A stretch of 64,000 nt of DNA from assembly GCF_008153345.1 (NCBI RefSeq), contig NZ_CP042818.1:3063001-3127000 (forward strand), written 5' to 3'. Positions within the stretch are counted from its first letter, which is position 1; the number at the start of each line of letters is the position of its first letter. This DNA comes from Treponema phagedenis. Its GTDB lineage: Bacteria > Spirochaetota > Spirochaetia > Treponematales > Treponemataceae. The notes beneath the pieces are model-generated. The model saw nothing but the letters and a program-made list of their open reading frames with translations. It did not search any database and was not told the origin of the DNA. The position numbers and the translations under genes are program-made. This document shows, piece by piece, positions 43,826 through 52,741 of the stretch.

Positions 43826-45055
43826 TTATTTTACTGCATAGCGGAATTGAACATAAAATTTTTCCCCGTGAGGACCGTAGAAACTGCCCGGCCGGAATTT
43901 TGCGTATTTTGTGGTACTGCCGGCTTCCCATTTGAACACGTAAGTATTGCGGGTTAAATAAAAGGTCGGCGGCATGTTCAAACCATAGTACCATGACTTC
44001 CGGCGTTTTTCAGGGTCATCTTTGAGCGGATTGGCAAAGCCTTTGCCGACACCGTTGATAATGCGTTTAAAATGCTGATCAGTCGGTACCTTGATAACTT
44101 CAGGAAAATCCCAGCCGTATAAAGCAGCCGTCTCGACACCGCCGGGCGAATTGGTTAATATGGAAGAACTACCGATAATGCCGTCATTACTAAATACTTC
44201 GCCCATTTCTTTTGAATAAATATTGGTACGCATAAACAAAAGCTGCCAGTCATTTTTTTTCGGAATGCCGTTAGATTCGCTGAGAATTGTTGGCTTGCGA
44301 TCATCGTATATTTTTATATAGTTAAAACTATAGTTCTTATCGATAGTGCCGGAAAGCGTATATTCTGTGCCAAAGTCGGTTATGCTCTTGTTAGAGCCAA
44401 GGATAACCGGTTTTACATGCAGGTCATAACTGGTTCCTGGTAAAAGACTTGCTGTATGGTCAAACCAGATAACAAAAAGTTTTGCAGCATCATAGTTTTT
44501 GCCTACACGTAGAAAATATTTTTTTCCGTTAGTGAGTGCATCATAAAAAGGATTGGCAACCGGAGTATGAGTCCCCGGTTCGTTTTGATAGGGAGATAAG
44601 TCTGTTGCTCCTTTTTTAAAGCACACCTGCTGTACATCACTCAATTTCATCCCCTTCCCCTTATAGTGATTTTCATCTTTTCCGTCTTCAAACGGCAACA
44701 GACGGGTGTTTTCTCCGTAATCGCCGGAATTTGTTACCGTATATATGGGACCGTTACTATCCGAATCAGCACTCTCCCCCACAACAATGGCAATATCCCA
44801 TGCATCGTTTTTTACCGACCATTGCTGACCATTCTCAAAATTAAAAAACACCATATTGTTTACGTGATCATAATCCACACTGGCAGTGGGAAACGGCTCT
44901 ATATGCTTCTCCGGCAGTGTTATCTCTGTAAAGTTATAATCATCTTTGATATAATTTTTGTCTGTTTTTACGATAATCGGCTTGCAGCTGTTCAACAAAA
45001 AGAGTGCAGCACATAATCCCACCGCAGCAAACATGTGTTTATATTGTGTTCTCAT
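43826..45055 (-). CDS. HmuY-like haem-binding lipoprotein
   Basis: 409 residues. Signal peptide MRTQYKHMFAAVGLCAALFL with lipobox LLNSC puts it on the membrane. The mature part has VFFNFENGQQWSVKNDAWDI, the usual HmuY-family core pattern for proteins that bind haem and pass it to a TonB receptor. It follows the TonB receptor gene by 25 bases in one operon, as hmuY and hmuR do. The start has an AAGGAG site. Compared with Porphyromonas HmuY (about 216 residues) it is long, perhaps with a duplicated domain. Confidence 0.7.
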   Translation of the reverse strand: MRTQYKHMFAAVGLCAALFLLNSCKPIIVKTDKNYIKDDYNFTEITLPEKHIEPFPTASVDYDHVNNMVFFNFENGQQWSVKNDAWDIAIVVGESADSDSNGPIYTVTNSGDYGENTRLLPFEDGKDENHYKGKGMKLSDVQQVCFKKGATDLSPYQNEPGTHTPVANPFYDALTNGKKYFLRVGKNYDAAKLFVIWFDHTASLLPGTSYDLHVKPVILGSNKSITDFGTEYTLSGTIDKNYSFNYIKIYDDRKPTILSESNGIPKKNDWQLLFMRTNIYSKEMGEVFSNDGIIGSSSILTNSPGGVETAALYGWDFPEVIKVPTDQHFKRIINGVGKGFANPLKDDPEKRRKSWYYGLNMPPTFYLTRNTYVFKWEAGSTTKYAKFRPGSFYGPHGEKFYVQFRYAVK

Positions 45056-45080
45056 AGATACTCCTTGAATTTAAGACCTA

Positions 45081-47198
45081 TTAGCGCATACCCGCACCGC
45101 CGGGCATATCCATTCCGGGTCGTTCGGCTTCATCAGTACTGTGCGGCAGTTTTTGCTCATTTTTTTGCGGAACTGCATCATACTTTATGCCGATACCGAA
45201 ATACCCGATAATACCTTCTTTTAAGCCGTAAAAGTCCTTCATTGAACGCCCATCGCTGCCTTTTGCAAAGCTGATATTATTCAACATATTTTTTATTCCG
45301 GCATACAGTTCAATCCTATCCTGCCATAATTTCTGACTTATATGCAGATTTACTAAGAGCTTATCGGGACTGGTTATATATTTTTCATCAGTGAGTTTGA
45401 TTTTATCGGCAGCCCGTATATCAAACCCATCGCGGATATTTTGCGGCGAATCCCAATGCAACCCGAGTGTGATTCTGGTAAGCGACTTGGGAATAATGCC
45501 GGTAAGATTAAATTTAATCTGATGCGGAACAAAATAAGCACCTCGATAATACCGCTTATTATCAGTATCATAGTTGTACATACCGGCAATTGTATACGTT
45601 ACACCGGTTTCAATCCATTTCCAATTATATTGAATAGAAAAATCTCCGCCGACTGTCATTACGCGGTCAATATTCAAATATTCACGCAAACCGGTAACCG
45701 CGTGTAAATTTCCGTTTGAATCAGGGAAGTACCCTTCCCGTTTATCGGTTTCAACGGCAAAGATCAAATTATTTACATAGTTGAAGTATCCGCTAGCTCC
45801 AAACCTCAGCCCCTCTACCGGACGATACTCAAGCGATGCATTAAAGCCTTGCGAATATTCAGGTTTTAAAAGGGGGTTTCCCAACAGCACAAAATTAACC
45901 GGCGCAGGGTGAAAAAAGAGCCAGTACTTTTGTTTAAGCGTAGGAACTTTGAAGCCCATACCATAGGAAAATCGCATAGTCAACACATCAAGCGGATCAT
46001 ATCGAATACTCAATTTCGGAGTCAGTTGCCACAGCGTCCGATCTCCTTTGAGCATCGGCGGCGCAAGGTCAAAACGCAAACCGGGAACAATCCGCAGTAC
46101 ATCTTCCCCCTTCATATTCCATACATACTGAGTAAAAATTCCGAACAGGGCGGAGTGTTTTGGCTTAGGAAAGTCTATCCCTTGCATCATTGCCCACTTT
46201 ATATTCATACCCGCAAGCAGCGAGTGTGCAATAGAAAAATCATAGTTAGCATTTACTTCGGTTTCTACCTCATGGAAAGTAGAATAGCGGCGTTTAATAT
46301 TATCATCAGTATACGCTGTATAAATTTCATCAAAAAAATGCTTGAAATACTTATAGCTTGAAAATACATTCATCTGGGCAGACTCACCGAAATCAAAAGC
46401 GCCTTTGAAGCCTGCTTCACCCTTTTCGCTGGTAAACCGGTTTGCAATATCTTCAGCCTGATTCATATACCGATCATGGTTAGTGTAAGTGCCGTACAGC
46501 TGCATAGTTCCTGTCGGAAGGTAAAAATCTGTAGAAAGCCGACCAAAGCCCATGCGAGTTTTTGGGAAAATGAACGTATCTATTTTCCGTCCAAGCGGAT
46601 CAAATTCACGGGTAATCATGCCGGGCATATTGTCGAAGGATCCGATACCGTTTATACCAAAGAGCTTATTTTTATATGAAAAACCGGCCATGCCGAAATA
46701 GTGCTTATGAATGTCTATTTCCTGCTTTGTACTGAGCGACCAGCTGCTCCTGTTCTTTTTAGTGATGATATTGATAACGCCGCCCATTGCATCTGAACCA
46801 TACAATGCAGATGACGCTCCTTTGATAATTTCAATGTGGTCAATATCGGAAGAAGGGATGAGTGCAATAGGAGAAGCACCGCCAACATCGCCACCGACGG
46901 CTACGCCATCAATAAGTACTTTTACATAGGCACCGCTAAACCCCTGCATGGACACCCCTTCCATCGGGTGTTCCGTTACCGTAATACCGGGTAAATTTTG
47001 CAGCACTTCAGCAACATTTTTTGCTCCCATTTCGGCTATTTTTTCTTCGGATACAACGGTTACCTTGTCAACAGCTTCTTCAGCTGCCTGTTCTACCTTA
47101 TTGCCGGTTACGACAATAACTGCAGAATCTTTTTCTTGTGCATACAAATACATGCCGCAGCACAAAACTGCCGCCATCCATTTTTTATAGTATTTCAT
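45081..47198 (-). CDS. TonB-dependent outer membrane receptor (haem-type)
   Basis: 705 residues. Signal peptide (MKYYKKWMAAVLCCGMYLYA), a TonB box-like DSAVIVVTGNKVEQ, a plug domain (VAEVLQNLPGITVTEHP; HIEIIKGASSALYGSDAMGG; VINIITKKNR), and a long beta barrel ending with YFGIGIKYDA, then an unusual Met/Gly-rich tail (PGMDMPGGAGMR). It imports a substrate, probably haem, with the HmuY-like lipoprotein. A repeat element (47211-47389) ends directly against its ribosome site, so the original promoter is displaced. Confidence 0.9.
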   Translation of the reverse strand: MKYYKKWMAAVLCCGMYLYAQEKDSAVIVVTGNKVEQAAEEAVDKVTVVSEEKIAEMGAKNVAEVLQNLPGITVTEHPMEGVSMQGFSGAYVKVLIDGVAVGGDVGGASPIALIPSSDIDHIEIIKGASSALYGSDAMGGVINIITKKNRSSWSLSTKQEIDIHKHYFGMAGFSYKNKLFGINGIGSFDNMPGMITREFDPLGRKIDTFIFPKTRMGFGRLSTDFYLPTGTMQLYGTYTNHDRYMNQAEDIANRFTSEKGEAGFKGAFDFGESAQMNVFSSYKYFKHFFDEIYTAYTDDNIKRRYSTFHEVETEVNANYDFSIAHSLLAGMNIKWAMMQGIDFPKPKHSALFGIFTQYVWNMKGEDVLRIVPGLRFDLAPPMLKGDRTLWQLTPKLSIRYDPLDVLTMRFSYGMGFKVPTLKQKYWLFFHPAPVNFVLLGNPLLKPEYSQGFNASLEYRPVEGLRFGASGYFNYVNNLIFAVETDKREGYFPDSNGNLHAVTGLREYLNIDRVMTVGGDFSIQYNWKWIETGVTYTIAGMYNYDTDNKRYYRGAYFVPHQIKFNLTGIIPKSLTRITLGLHWDSPQNIRDGFDIRAADKIKLTDEKYITSPDKLLVNLHISQKLWQDRIELYAGIKNMLNNISFAKGSDGRSMKDFYGLKEGIIGYFGIGIKYDAVPQKNEQKLPHSTDEAERPGMDMPGGAGMR

Positions 47199-47210
47199 AC
47201 TGTTTTCCTA

Positions 47211-47389
47211 GTGCATTGTTTTTTGATCTTCAATTAACTTTTTAACTTATTCAATACAAATCATAAAAAATTTTATAAAAAGAGTTCGACACGGCACAAG
47301 GGTGGGCAGTTTACCATAGGAATGTTTAATTCGGTACGCTTTATTGTCGATACATGCTCTAATAGCAACTTAATTACAAAACCTTATAC
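47211..47389 (-). mobile_element. MITE with IS630-like ends, upstream of the TonB receptor
   Basis: 179 bp flanked by TA (47209-47210 and 47390-47391). The right end AACTTAATTACAAAACCTTATAC matches the IS630 right end in nearly every base (shown in short as TTAATTACAAAA..TTATAC); the left end GTGCATTGTTTTTTGAT is a weaker match. The interior carries AAAAATTTTATAAAAAGAG and TTTACCATAGGAATG, shared with copies near 51.2, 61.5 and 63.8 kb. The left TA forms part of the AGGA ribosome site of the receptor gene. Confidence 0.7.
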
Positions 47390-47399
47390 TAATGATATA

Positions 47400-47687
47400 T
47401 AAACATATCAGCCTCTGCCACCTAAAAACTGATTGTTTCCTTTTTCAATTTCAATTGAGCATTAGGGCACCTTAAAAAAACTCGAGTAAATTTTTTAAGA
47501 CGCCCGACAAATGTTGTCTGAAGTCTATACTGTCATGACTTACAGAAAAACATTGCAACCGTTATGGATGACGGTTGTTTAATGCGATAACGAGTTTTGT
47601 CCATGATAAAACCCATCGTTCAGCATCGTACAAGTATGTACGATGCTGAACAGAACCTCTAAAAATATCAATTTTTAGAGGTTCCCC
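47400..47687. other. Noncoding region with three strong hairpins
   Basis: (a) GGGCac-CTTAAAAAA pairs with TTTTTTAAG-acGCCC at 47465-47505. (b) GTTCAGCATCGTAC and GTACGATGCTGAAC form a perfect 14-bp stem at 47618-47651. (c) GAACCTCTAAAAAT and ATTTTTAGAGGTTC form another perfect 14-bp stem at 47653-47684, directly adjacent. They lie downstream of the phase-variable lipoprotein gene and upstream of the TonB receptor, and could be terminators or processed RNAs. No gene seen. Confidence 0.55.
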
Positions 47688-47742
47688 TTTGTAATACACG
47701 GCAACAACGCCACCGTTTTATTTACCTAAGCAAACATTTTAA
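47688..47742. repeat. Direct repeat flanking the lipoprotein gene (downstream copy)
   Basis: About 55 bases (TTTGTAATACACGGCAACAA ... AAGCAAACATT) that match 49449-49503 at roughly four of five positions in the same orientation. The second copy lies upstream of the same lipoprotein gene, so the gene is bracketed by a direct repeat 1.76 kb apart. Confidence 0.6.
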
Positions 47743-47915
47743 AAAACCGGGCATCTTCACCCTCTCTTACTGTGCGGCTACGACCAACAGACGATACGAA
47801 AGTCGACAAACCCATAGGCATCATGCGGAGTTCCTCGCCGCGAGTTGCGCAGCCGGTTTTATTTTCTTGAATTAAGGTTTTTTGCAGTTCCAATGGTATC
47901 CTTCATATAACACTC
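47743..47915. other. Noncoding stretch after the lipoprotein gene
   Basis: About 170 bases with no supported gene. It contains CGCCGCGAGTTGCGCAGCC-type GC-rich sequence but no convincing RNA or terminator. Confidence 0.3.
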
Positions 47916-49425
47916 TTATTGCATTTTCCCTTTTGATACAATTTTCAAATCGACTTTAACAGGAACAATCCATATCATTTTTATCTTATCGTTACAAATT
48001 ACCGTCAGCGTTATTTGACGTGTATAGCCGTCATAATGACCTTGTAATGTCATCTTTCCTTGTTGATCAAGAACAGAGTATAGTCCGCTCCCTGTAAAAT
48101 CAAGTGCATTATCACCATACTTTATTGAAGATTTTTGAACCTGCAACTTTGCCTGACCTGAAAAAGGCATCTTGCCGATTTTAAACCAATTAGAAGTAAA
48201 ATCAAGCAATTCACCAGATTCTGCTACTGTCCAACGAATTGTGTTATCCGGTAAAACATTGTCATGATCTTTCAAAACAACCGGTTTTCCTTTTGAAAGA
48301 GCAGAAGACGGAATGTCCCATGTTCCAAGCATTTGCTGAATAAGTTCTTCTCTTGTAAAAACCGTATCTATTACCGGCTGTGCAGGCATGCTATACAATG
48401 CTTCGATAGATAATGGTTGTTCATTATCTATAGCACTACCTACCAAAGCACTAACTACCGATCGGCTACGGCTGTCTGCTTTTTTCAAAACAACTTCACC
48501 GCTTTTTTTGTAGCTGTCATCGTCAGGATCGAAAGTATAATCACCCTTAGTACCAAACGCCGATTTAACATTTTCAAACATATAGGCCATTGTCGGCAGC
48601 TTGTCTTTTTGCTCTTTTGCTACCAATGCGATAATTTCTTCGTCAGTTTTGCCGTCATAATTTTTGTACCACGAGCCGGTTTCTTCACCTTTGGCTTTTT
48701 TTTCCCGCTCTTCTTTTACAGCTTCCAAAAGGCCTTCTACGGCATGGGCAGGAGCCTGTGCAATAATAGTGTCCAGTTTTAAATTCCAATCCAATATTGC
48801 TTTTATTTTCAGTTTTTCGCCATCCAGTACGAGCTCCGAAGCATTGGTGCGCACTGTTGAACTTTGTCCACAGTAGGTAGCATACGGCTTTACTTTTTCA
48901 ATATCCATAAAATCCGCTTCGTCAGCGATCAGATCAGGTAATACAGGGTCTCCTCCGAGTAATTCATAAAAACCGGAAAACCCTTTTTCTACACTTTCGA
49001 GCGAATAAGTTCCACGAGCAGTTTTTACAATTCTCACTTTAGGAAATATGCTCACAACAGACAAGGGCATTGATCCGAAAATCATTTCAGAAGATGCAAG
49101 AAAATAGGTACCATCACCATTATCTTTTACCGTTAATGTTGTTTCATACGGTCCCCTTTTGTCATAGTCAGTCAAAGTCGTACCATCTGGAGCCTTTTCT
49201 CCTCCCATAACAACAAAAACGTCTGCACTGTGTTTTCCGCCATTTGCAAGCAGTTTTTCAATAATTTTTTTTGCCTGCTCATCCTTCTGTGTGTCTATCG
49301 GGGTAATATTTTCCGGTATAAACTTGGGCTTACCCCCCCCCCGCATCGTTCGTAGGGTGTGGACAGGAAAGAAATAACGATGCTGCAACAAATGCAGCAA
49401 TGAACCATTTTACTTTTTTTTGCAT
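47916..49425 (-). pseudogene. Phase-variable surface lipoprotein (out of frame at poly-G)
   Basis: The true start is ATG 49425, 7 bases after GGAGG. It encodes a signal peptide MQKKVKWFIAAFVAASLF with lipobox LFLSC. After PHPTNDAGGG the frame meets a stop because of a G tract of ten (49333-49342). The remaining 470 residues (KPKFIPENITPIDTQ to the stop at 47916) are fully open in another frame. Loss of one G or gain of two would fuse them into a 502-residue lipoprotein. No known domain; contains DYDKRGPYETTLTVKDNGDG and a C-terminal beta-rich part. Current state is OFF. Confidence 0.85.
49333..49342 (-). repeat. Poly-G(10) phase-variation tract
   Basis: Ten consecutive C on the plus strand (G on the coding strand) inside the 5' part of the lipoprotein gene, right after the signal peptide and lipid-attachment Cys. 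Reading-frame arithmetic shows that nine or twelve G restore the frame. Poly-G slippage is a known switch in treponemes and other host-adapted bacteria. Confidence 0.85.
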
Positions 49426-49448
49426 ATCACTACCTCCAGTGAATAATC

Positions 49449-49503
49449 TTTGTAATATACGACGACAACGCCGCCGTTTTGTTTGCCGAAGCAAACATTC
49501 AAA
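49449..49503. repeat. Direct repeat flanking the lipoprotein gene (upstream copy)
   Basis: TTTGTAATATACGACGACAA ... AAGCAAACATT, the upstream partner of 47688-47742. It sits about 25 bases upstream of the lipoprotein start and may include its control region. It contains GTTTGC-CGAA-GCAAAC, a small hairpin. Confidence 0.6.
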
Positions 49504-49569
49504 GTAACTATACACCGTTCAAAATAGTAAGTCAAGAGCAACAAAAAAAAAAAATGTCTTTAATCTGTG

Positions 49570-50985
49570 ATAATTTCACCCCTATAAGTTTTCAATGAAT
49601 ATTTCGCCCCTATATTTTACCGAGGTGAAATTATTGACTTGTTACACTAAACTGGAGGAATGAAATTATTTATGAGCATTGATCAAATTACACGAGGACA
49701 TGTTATTGCCAACTGCCTAGAGGGGAGATGTACGGTACAACAGGCTGCGCTTCGATTAAACCTTTCACGAAGACGCGTACAGCAATTAAAAAAGGCGTTC
49801 AAAGAAAAGGGTTTAGCAGCAATGCTGCATGGCAACAGTCAGCGTCCCTCTGCAAAGAAGACCTCGAAAGAAATTGAGCAGCGATTACTTGCACTGCGAA
49901 GCGATCCCGCATTGTCAAAAAGCAATTTTTTGCATTTTCATGAAATAGTAACTGAAGAATATCAATTGCAGCTGTCATATTCGACTCTGCGCCGTATTCT
50001 GTTATCACATGGAATTTATTCACCAAAGAAAAGACGAACACGAAAGAAGGTGCATAAAACGCGCGAGAGAAGAGCTTGCTTCGGAGAGCTGTTGCAAGTG
50101 GACGCAACCCCGTTTCCTTGGTTCGGCGGGAAAGAAAAATCCGCATTACATGCTTTTATTGATGATGCACGCGGAATGATTACCGGTCTTTATTTATGCA
50201 AAAACGAGTGCCTGCTCGGATATTTAGAAGTTCTGCGGCAGACACTCGAAAATTACGGACTCCCTGCCGCTCTTTATCCGGATAAGTGTAGCGTTTTTTT
50301 TGTTAATGCAAAAAAACAGTTATCCATTGAGGAGCAATTACAAGGAACCAAGGAACAAGTAACACAATTCGGCAAAATTATCAAGTACTTAGGAATCGAT
50401 ATGTTCCCGGCTCATTCATCACAAGCAAAAGGACGTGTTGAGCGATTATGGCAAACATTACAAAGCCGACTCCCTGTTGAATTTGCACGACGCGGAATTA
50501 CAACCATAGAGCAAGCAAACCAATTCTTAAAAGAGTATATCGGTATTTTCAACAAACAGTTTGGTGTTCCTGCCTGCGATTCATATTCAATGTTTGTACC
50601 GACGCCAAAAACACTCGATCTTGATAAACTGTTGTCATCGGTTATTACGCGCAAACTTTCAAGCGGTTCCACCATCTCAATCAAAAACCATTTGTTTAAA
50701 ATTGAGCAGAATAAATTCGGCGCAGGCACAACGGTAAATGTATTGATTTCACAAAAACATGGTATACGCGCTTTAATACATGATGAATTCTATCCGATTG
50801 TACCGCTCGATGATATATACCGAACCGATACGGTTGGACGAACCGGAGACCTGCCTCAAGTAGTTATTGACTTGATTTATGAATTCTTACTTAAAGATGC
50901 AAAAGCAGGATAACTCGATGTGTTAAGGGGTGCAATTTTCATTGCAAAATTAACCCCCTTTAGGGGTGAAATATTCACTGGTTAT
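49570..50985 (+). mobile_element. ISNCY/IS1202-type insertion sequence
   Basis: Single transposase gene with inverted repeats on both sides: TGAATATTTCGCCCCTA (49596-49612) is the reverse complement, 16 of 17, of TAGGGGTGAAATATTCA (50961-50977). A second pair with CACCCCT cores lies outside on the left and inside on the right. Exact ends and target duplication are not resolved. It separates the lipoprotein locus from the second defence island. Confidence 0.7.
49660..50913 (+). CDS. ISNCY (IS1202-group) transposase
   Basis: 417 residues. N-terminal HTH (TVQQAALRLNLSRRRVQQLK), then an RNase H-like domain: Asp in GELLQVDATPFPWFG, Asp in DDARGMITGLYLCKNE-type region and in ALYPDKCSVFF, and Glu in SQAKGRVERLWQTLQ. 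The C-terminal domain contains RKLSSGSTISIKNHLF. The ATG at 49660 is close to its GGAGG site; ATG 49672 is also possible. Looks intact. Confidence 0.85.
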   Translation: MKLFMSIDQITRGHVIANCLEGRCTVQQAALRLNLSRRRVQQLKKAFKEKGLAAMLHGNSQRPSAKKTSKEIEQRLLALRSDPALSKSNFLHFHEIVTEEYQLQLSYSTLRRILLSHGIYSPKKRRTRKKVHKTRERRACFGELLQVDATPFPWFGGKEKSALHAFIDDARGMITGLYLCKNECLLGYLEVLRQTLENYGLPAALYPDKCSVFFVNAKKQLSIEEQLQGTKEQVTQFGKIIKYLGIDMFPAHSSQAKGRVERLWQTLQSRLPVEFARRGITTIEQANQFLKEYIGIFNKQFGVPACDSYSMFVPTPKTLDLDKLLSSVITRKLSSGSTISIKNHLFKIEQNKFGAGTTVNVLISQKHGIRALIHDEFYPIVPLDDIYRTDTVGRTGDLPQVVIDLIYEFLLKDAKAG

Positions 50986-51559
50986 TGACAATACGATTTA
51001 AAAAACACCTTGCCGACCGACGAATATTTCACTGCCAACGCTTATTTATCATATGGGCGTGCGCGCATATAGATGAAGCTTTACTATCTATCTTGCTGTG
51101 TTCTCAAGTTTGAAAATTTCTATTCTAAATCTTTAGAAATTGGAGTTTGACCTCTCTATACCAGAGAAATAAACACCTGATACTATATACTTTATTATCC
51201 ATATATCCAAAACGCAAAAAATTTTATAAAAAGAGTTCGACACTACGGTTCGGTTTTGCCATCCGTGGCGGTTCTGATTTTGACAACGGTGAGTAAACTT
51301 ACCATAAGAATGCTTAAATCCGCAGCCCTTATTGTTGATGCTCCGATTTTTATAACAGGAAGTTAATACAAAATGCTACACGAGTTTAACTTGGTAATTC
51401 AGGATATATATCCGCACTTTAGAATATTCTTCATGCTCTTGTCGTGGGTAAGACCTCTCTGGGCTTCCTCTATCGCTTTCTTTTGTGTGCCCTCTCTTTC
51501 TTGCGGCAGTTTAAGCACCGCAATTTCCGCATTTTGCATCGAGGCTTCTGCTATTTTGT
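50986..51559. other. Noncoding stretch with MITE core and a gene fragment
   Basis: It contains a MITE-like copy (51207-51381) and a short minus-strand coding-like remnant (about 51411-51588). An inverted repeat AATTTCT..AGAAATT lies near 51115-51141. No complete gene is seen. Confidence 0.45.
51207..51381 (-). repeat. MITE-like repeat copy near 51.3 kb
   Basis: CCAAAACGCAAAAAATTTTA and AGAGTTCGACAC, then CTTACCATAAGAATGCTTAAATCCGCA and AACAGGAAGTTAATACAAAATGCTACAC follow the same order as in the 63.8 kb copy (given here in short matches). The right end is a degraded IS630-type end; no TA is left there. The left end cannot be placed precisely. Confidence 0.6.
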
Positions 51560-51588
51560 CTACGATTTTATCAATTTTTTACTCGTTA
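51411..51588 (-). pseudogene. Remnant of an unknown coding sequence
   Basis: A minus-strand frame between stops, about 55 codons, reads KIVDKIAEASMQNAEIAVLK then LPQEREGTQKKAIEEAQRGL, which looks like genuine helical protein sequence rather than noise. It lacks a start codon and overlaps the end of gajB in another frame. The parent gene is not recognised. Confidence 0.3.
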
Positions 51589-52741
51589 TTGTTTTCATTT
51601 CAACTATTTTATTTACATGAGGAATAATCCCGTCAGGTTCCCAATAAGTTATATATTTATTAGTCATTGGACACTGTTTTTTTATTTTTTTTTCTACAAT
51701 TGCCACACTATATCTTGCTCTTGTTATAGCAACATAAAAATCAGCTCTAGTACCTGGCTTCAGCGCTATGGATGAATCAAAAATCCACCTCCATATATTT
51801 TCTGTAGGGTATATAAGCACCCTGTCAAACTCCAAACCTTTAGACTCTCCAAGATTAAGGGCAACATACTCACTATTTATTTTAACTAGTATGTTACATC
51901 TTAGTTGTACCGGACGGAATTTCTCTAAATATTGTTCAACATATTCTTCCCTTATTATAAAAACCCCGCAATGGTCTGCCTCCTTTTCTTTTTCTGAGCT
52001 CATCAGTGATATATCTTTGTAAATTTCATTTGCAAAATCACATATGGGTTTACAGTTCCTGTATGTTTTATTTAAACTTTTATCATCAATTGTGATATTT
52101 AAATTTTTGCATTCATTTTTAAAAAAAGCTTCTATTTTGCCATTTGAATATCTTTTATTTTTTGTAGCATAATGTGTTTTATATGTACATTGGCGAGGAT
52201 CACCAGCCATTATAACTTCTATGTCATATTTTATCATGCGCGCTATTATATCTAAATCATAGCCTACCAAATCTTGCACTTCATCGATATAAACACAATC
52301 ATATTTTTTTGAAAGTCGTTCAAAAATCAAACTTTTATTATTATCCCTATTACTCTTATCATCATCTAAAAACATTACACCTGCTGAAATCTTATCAGAA
52401 TATATTTTATTATCTTTATTTATATAATATGCATCTTGCTGTTTGCCGGCACATCCAGCACTCTGTCCGTTTATGAAAGAAATCCCAGCTATTCGTTTTG
52501 TAAATTTAGCACCCTGATAGGGTCTTATTCCGTCTTCAAGTAAAAATGAAAACCATGTTTTGACGGTAATGTTTTCCGGAATAACTCCGGCCTGTTCTCT
52601 TATTTTGTTTTTTATCTGCTCAGCATTAGCTATTGTATGGGTAGTTATCAAATTTTTTTTATGTTTTGTGGCTATCGCATCCTTAACTATTTTGGTTGTC
52701 TTTCCTGCCCCGGCCCCGGCAATATATAATTTACCACTCAT
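51560..52741 (-). CDS. gajB: Gabija GajB, UvrD-like helicase
   Basis: 393 residues. Superfamily 1 helicase motifs: IAGAGAGKTTKIV (Walker A), DCVYIDEVQDLVGYD (motif II), IMAGDPRQCTYKTH (III), NKTYRNCKPICDFANEI (IV), LGESKGLEFDRVLIY (V), YVAITRARYSVAIV (VI). GajB senses DNA ends or nucleotides and works with GajA to block phage. The ATG overlaps the gajA stop by 4 bases. It is shorter than Bacillus cereus GajB (494 residues) but all motifs are present. Confidence 0.82.
   Translation of the reverse strand: MSGKLYIAGAGAGKTTKIVKDAIATKHKKNLITTHTIANAEQIKNKIREQAGVIPENITVKTWFSFLLEDGIRPYQGAKFTKRIAGISFINGQSAGCAGKQQDAYYINKDNKIYSDKISAGVMFLDDDKSNRDNNKSLIFERLSKKYDCVYIDEVQDLVGYDLDIIARMIKYDIEVIMAGDPRQCTYKTHYATKNKRYSNGKIEAFFKNECKNLNITIDDKSLNKTYRNCKPICDFANEIYKDISLMSSEKEKEADHCGVFIIREEYVEQYLEKFRPVQLRCNILVKINSEYVALNLGESKGLEFDRVLIYPTENIWRWIFDSSIALKPGTRADFYVAITRARYSVAIVEKKIKKQCPMTNKYITYWEPDGIIPHVNKIVEMKTITSKKLIKS

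Noticed and set aside
51373-51627. 84-residue plus-strand frame
   Set aside because: It overlaps a MITE end, a coding-like remnant on the other strand and the end of gajB; hydrophobic shadow frame only.
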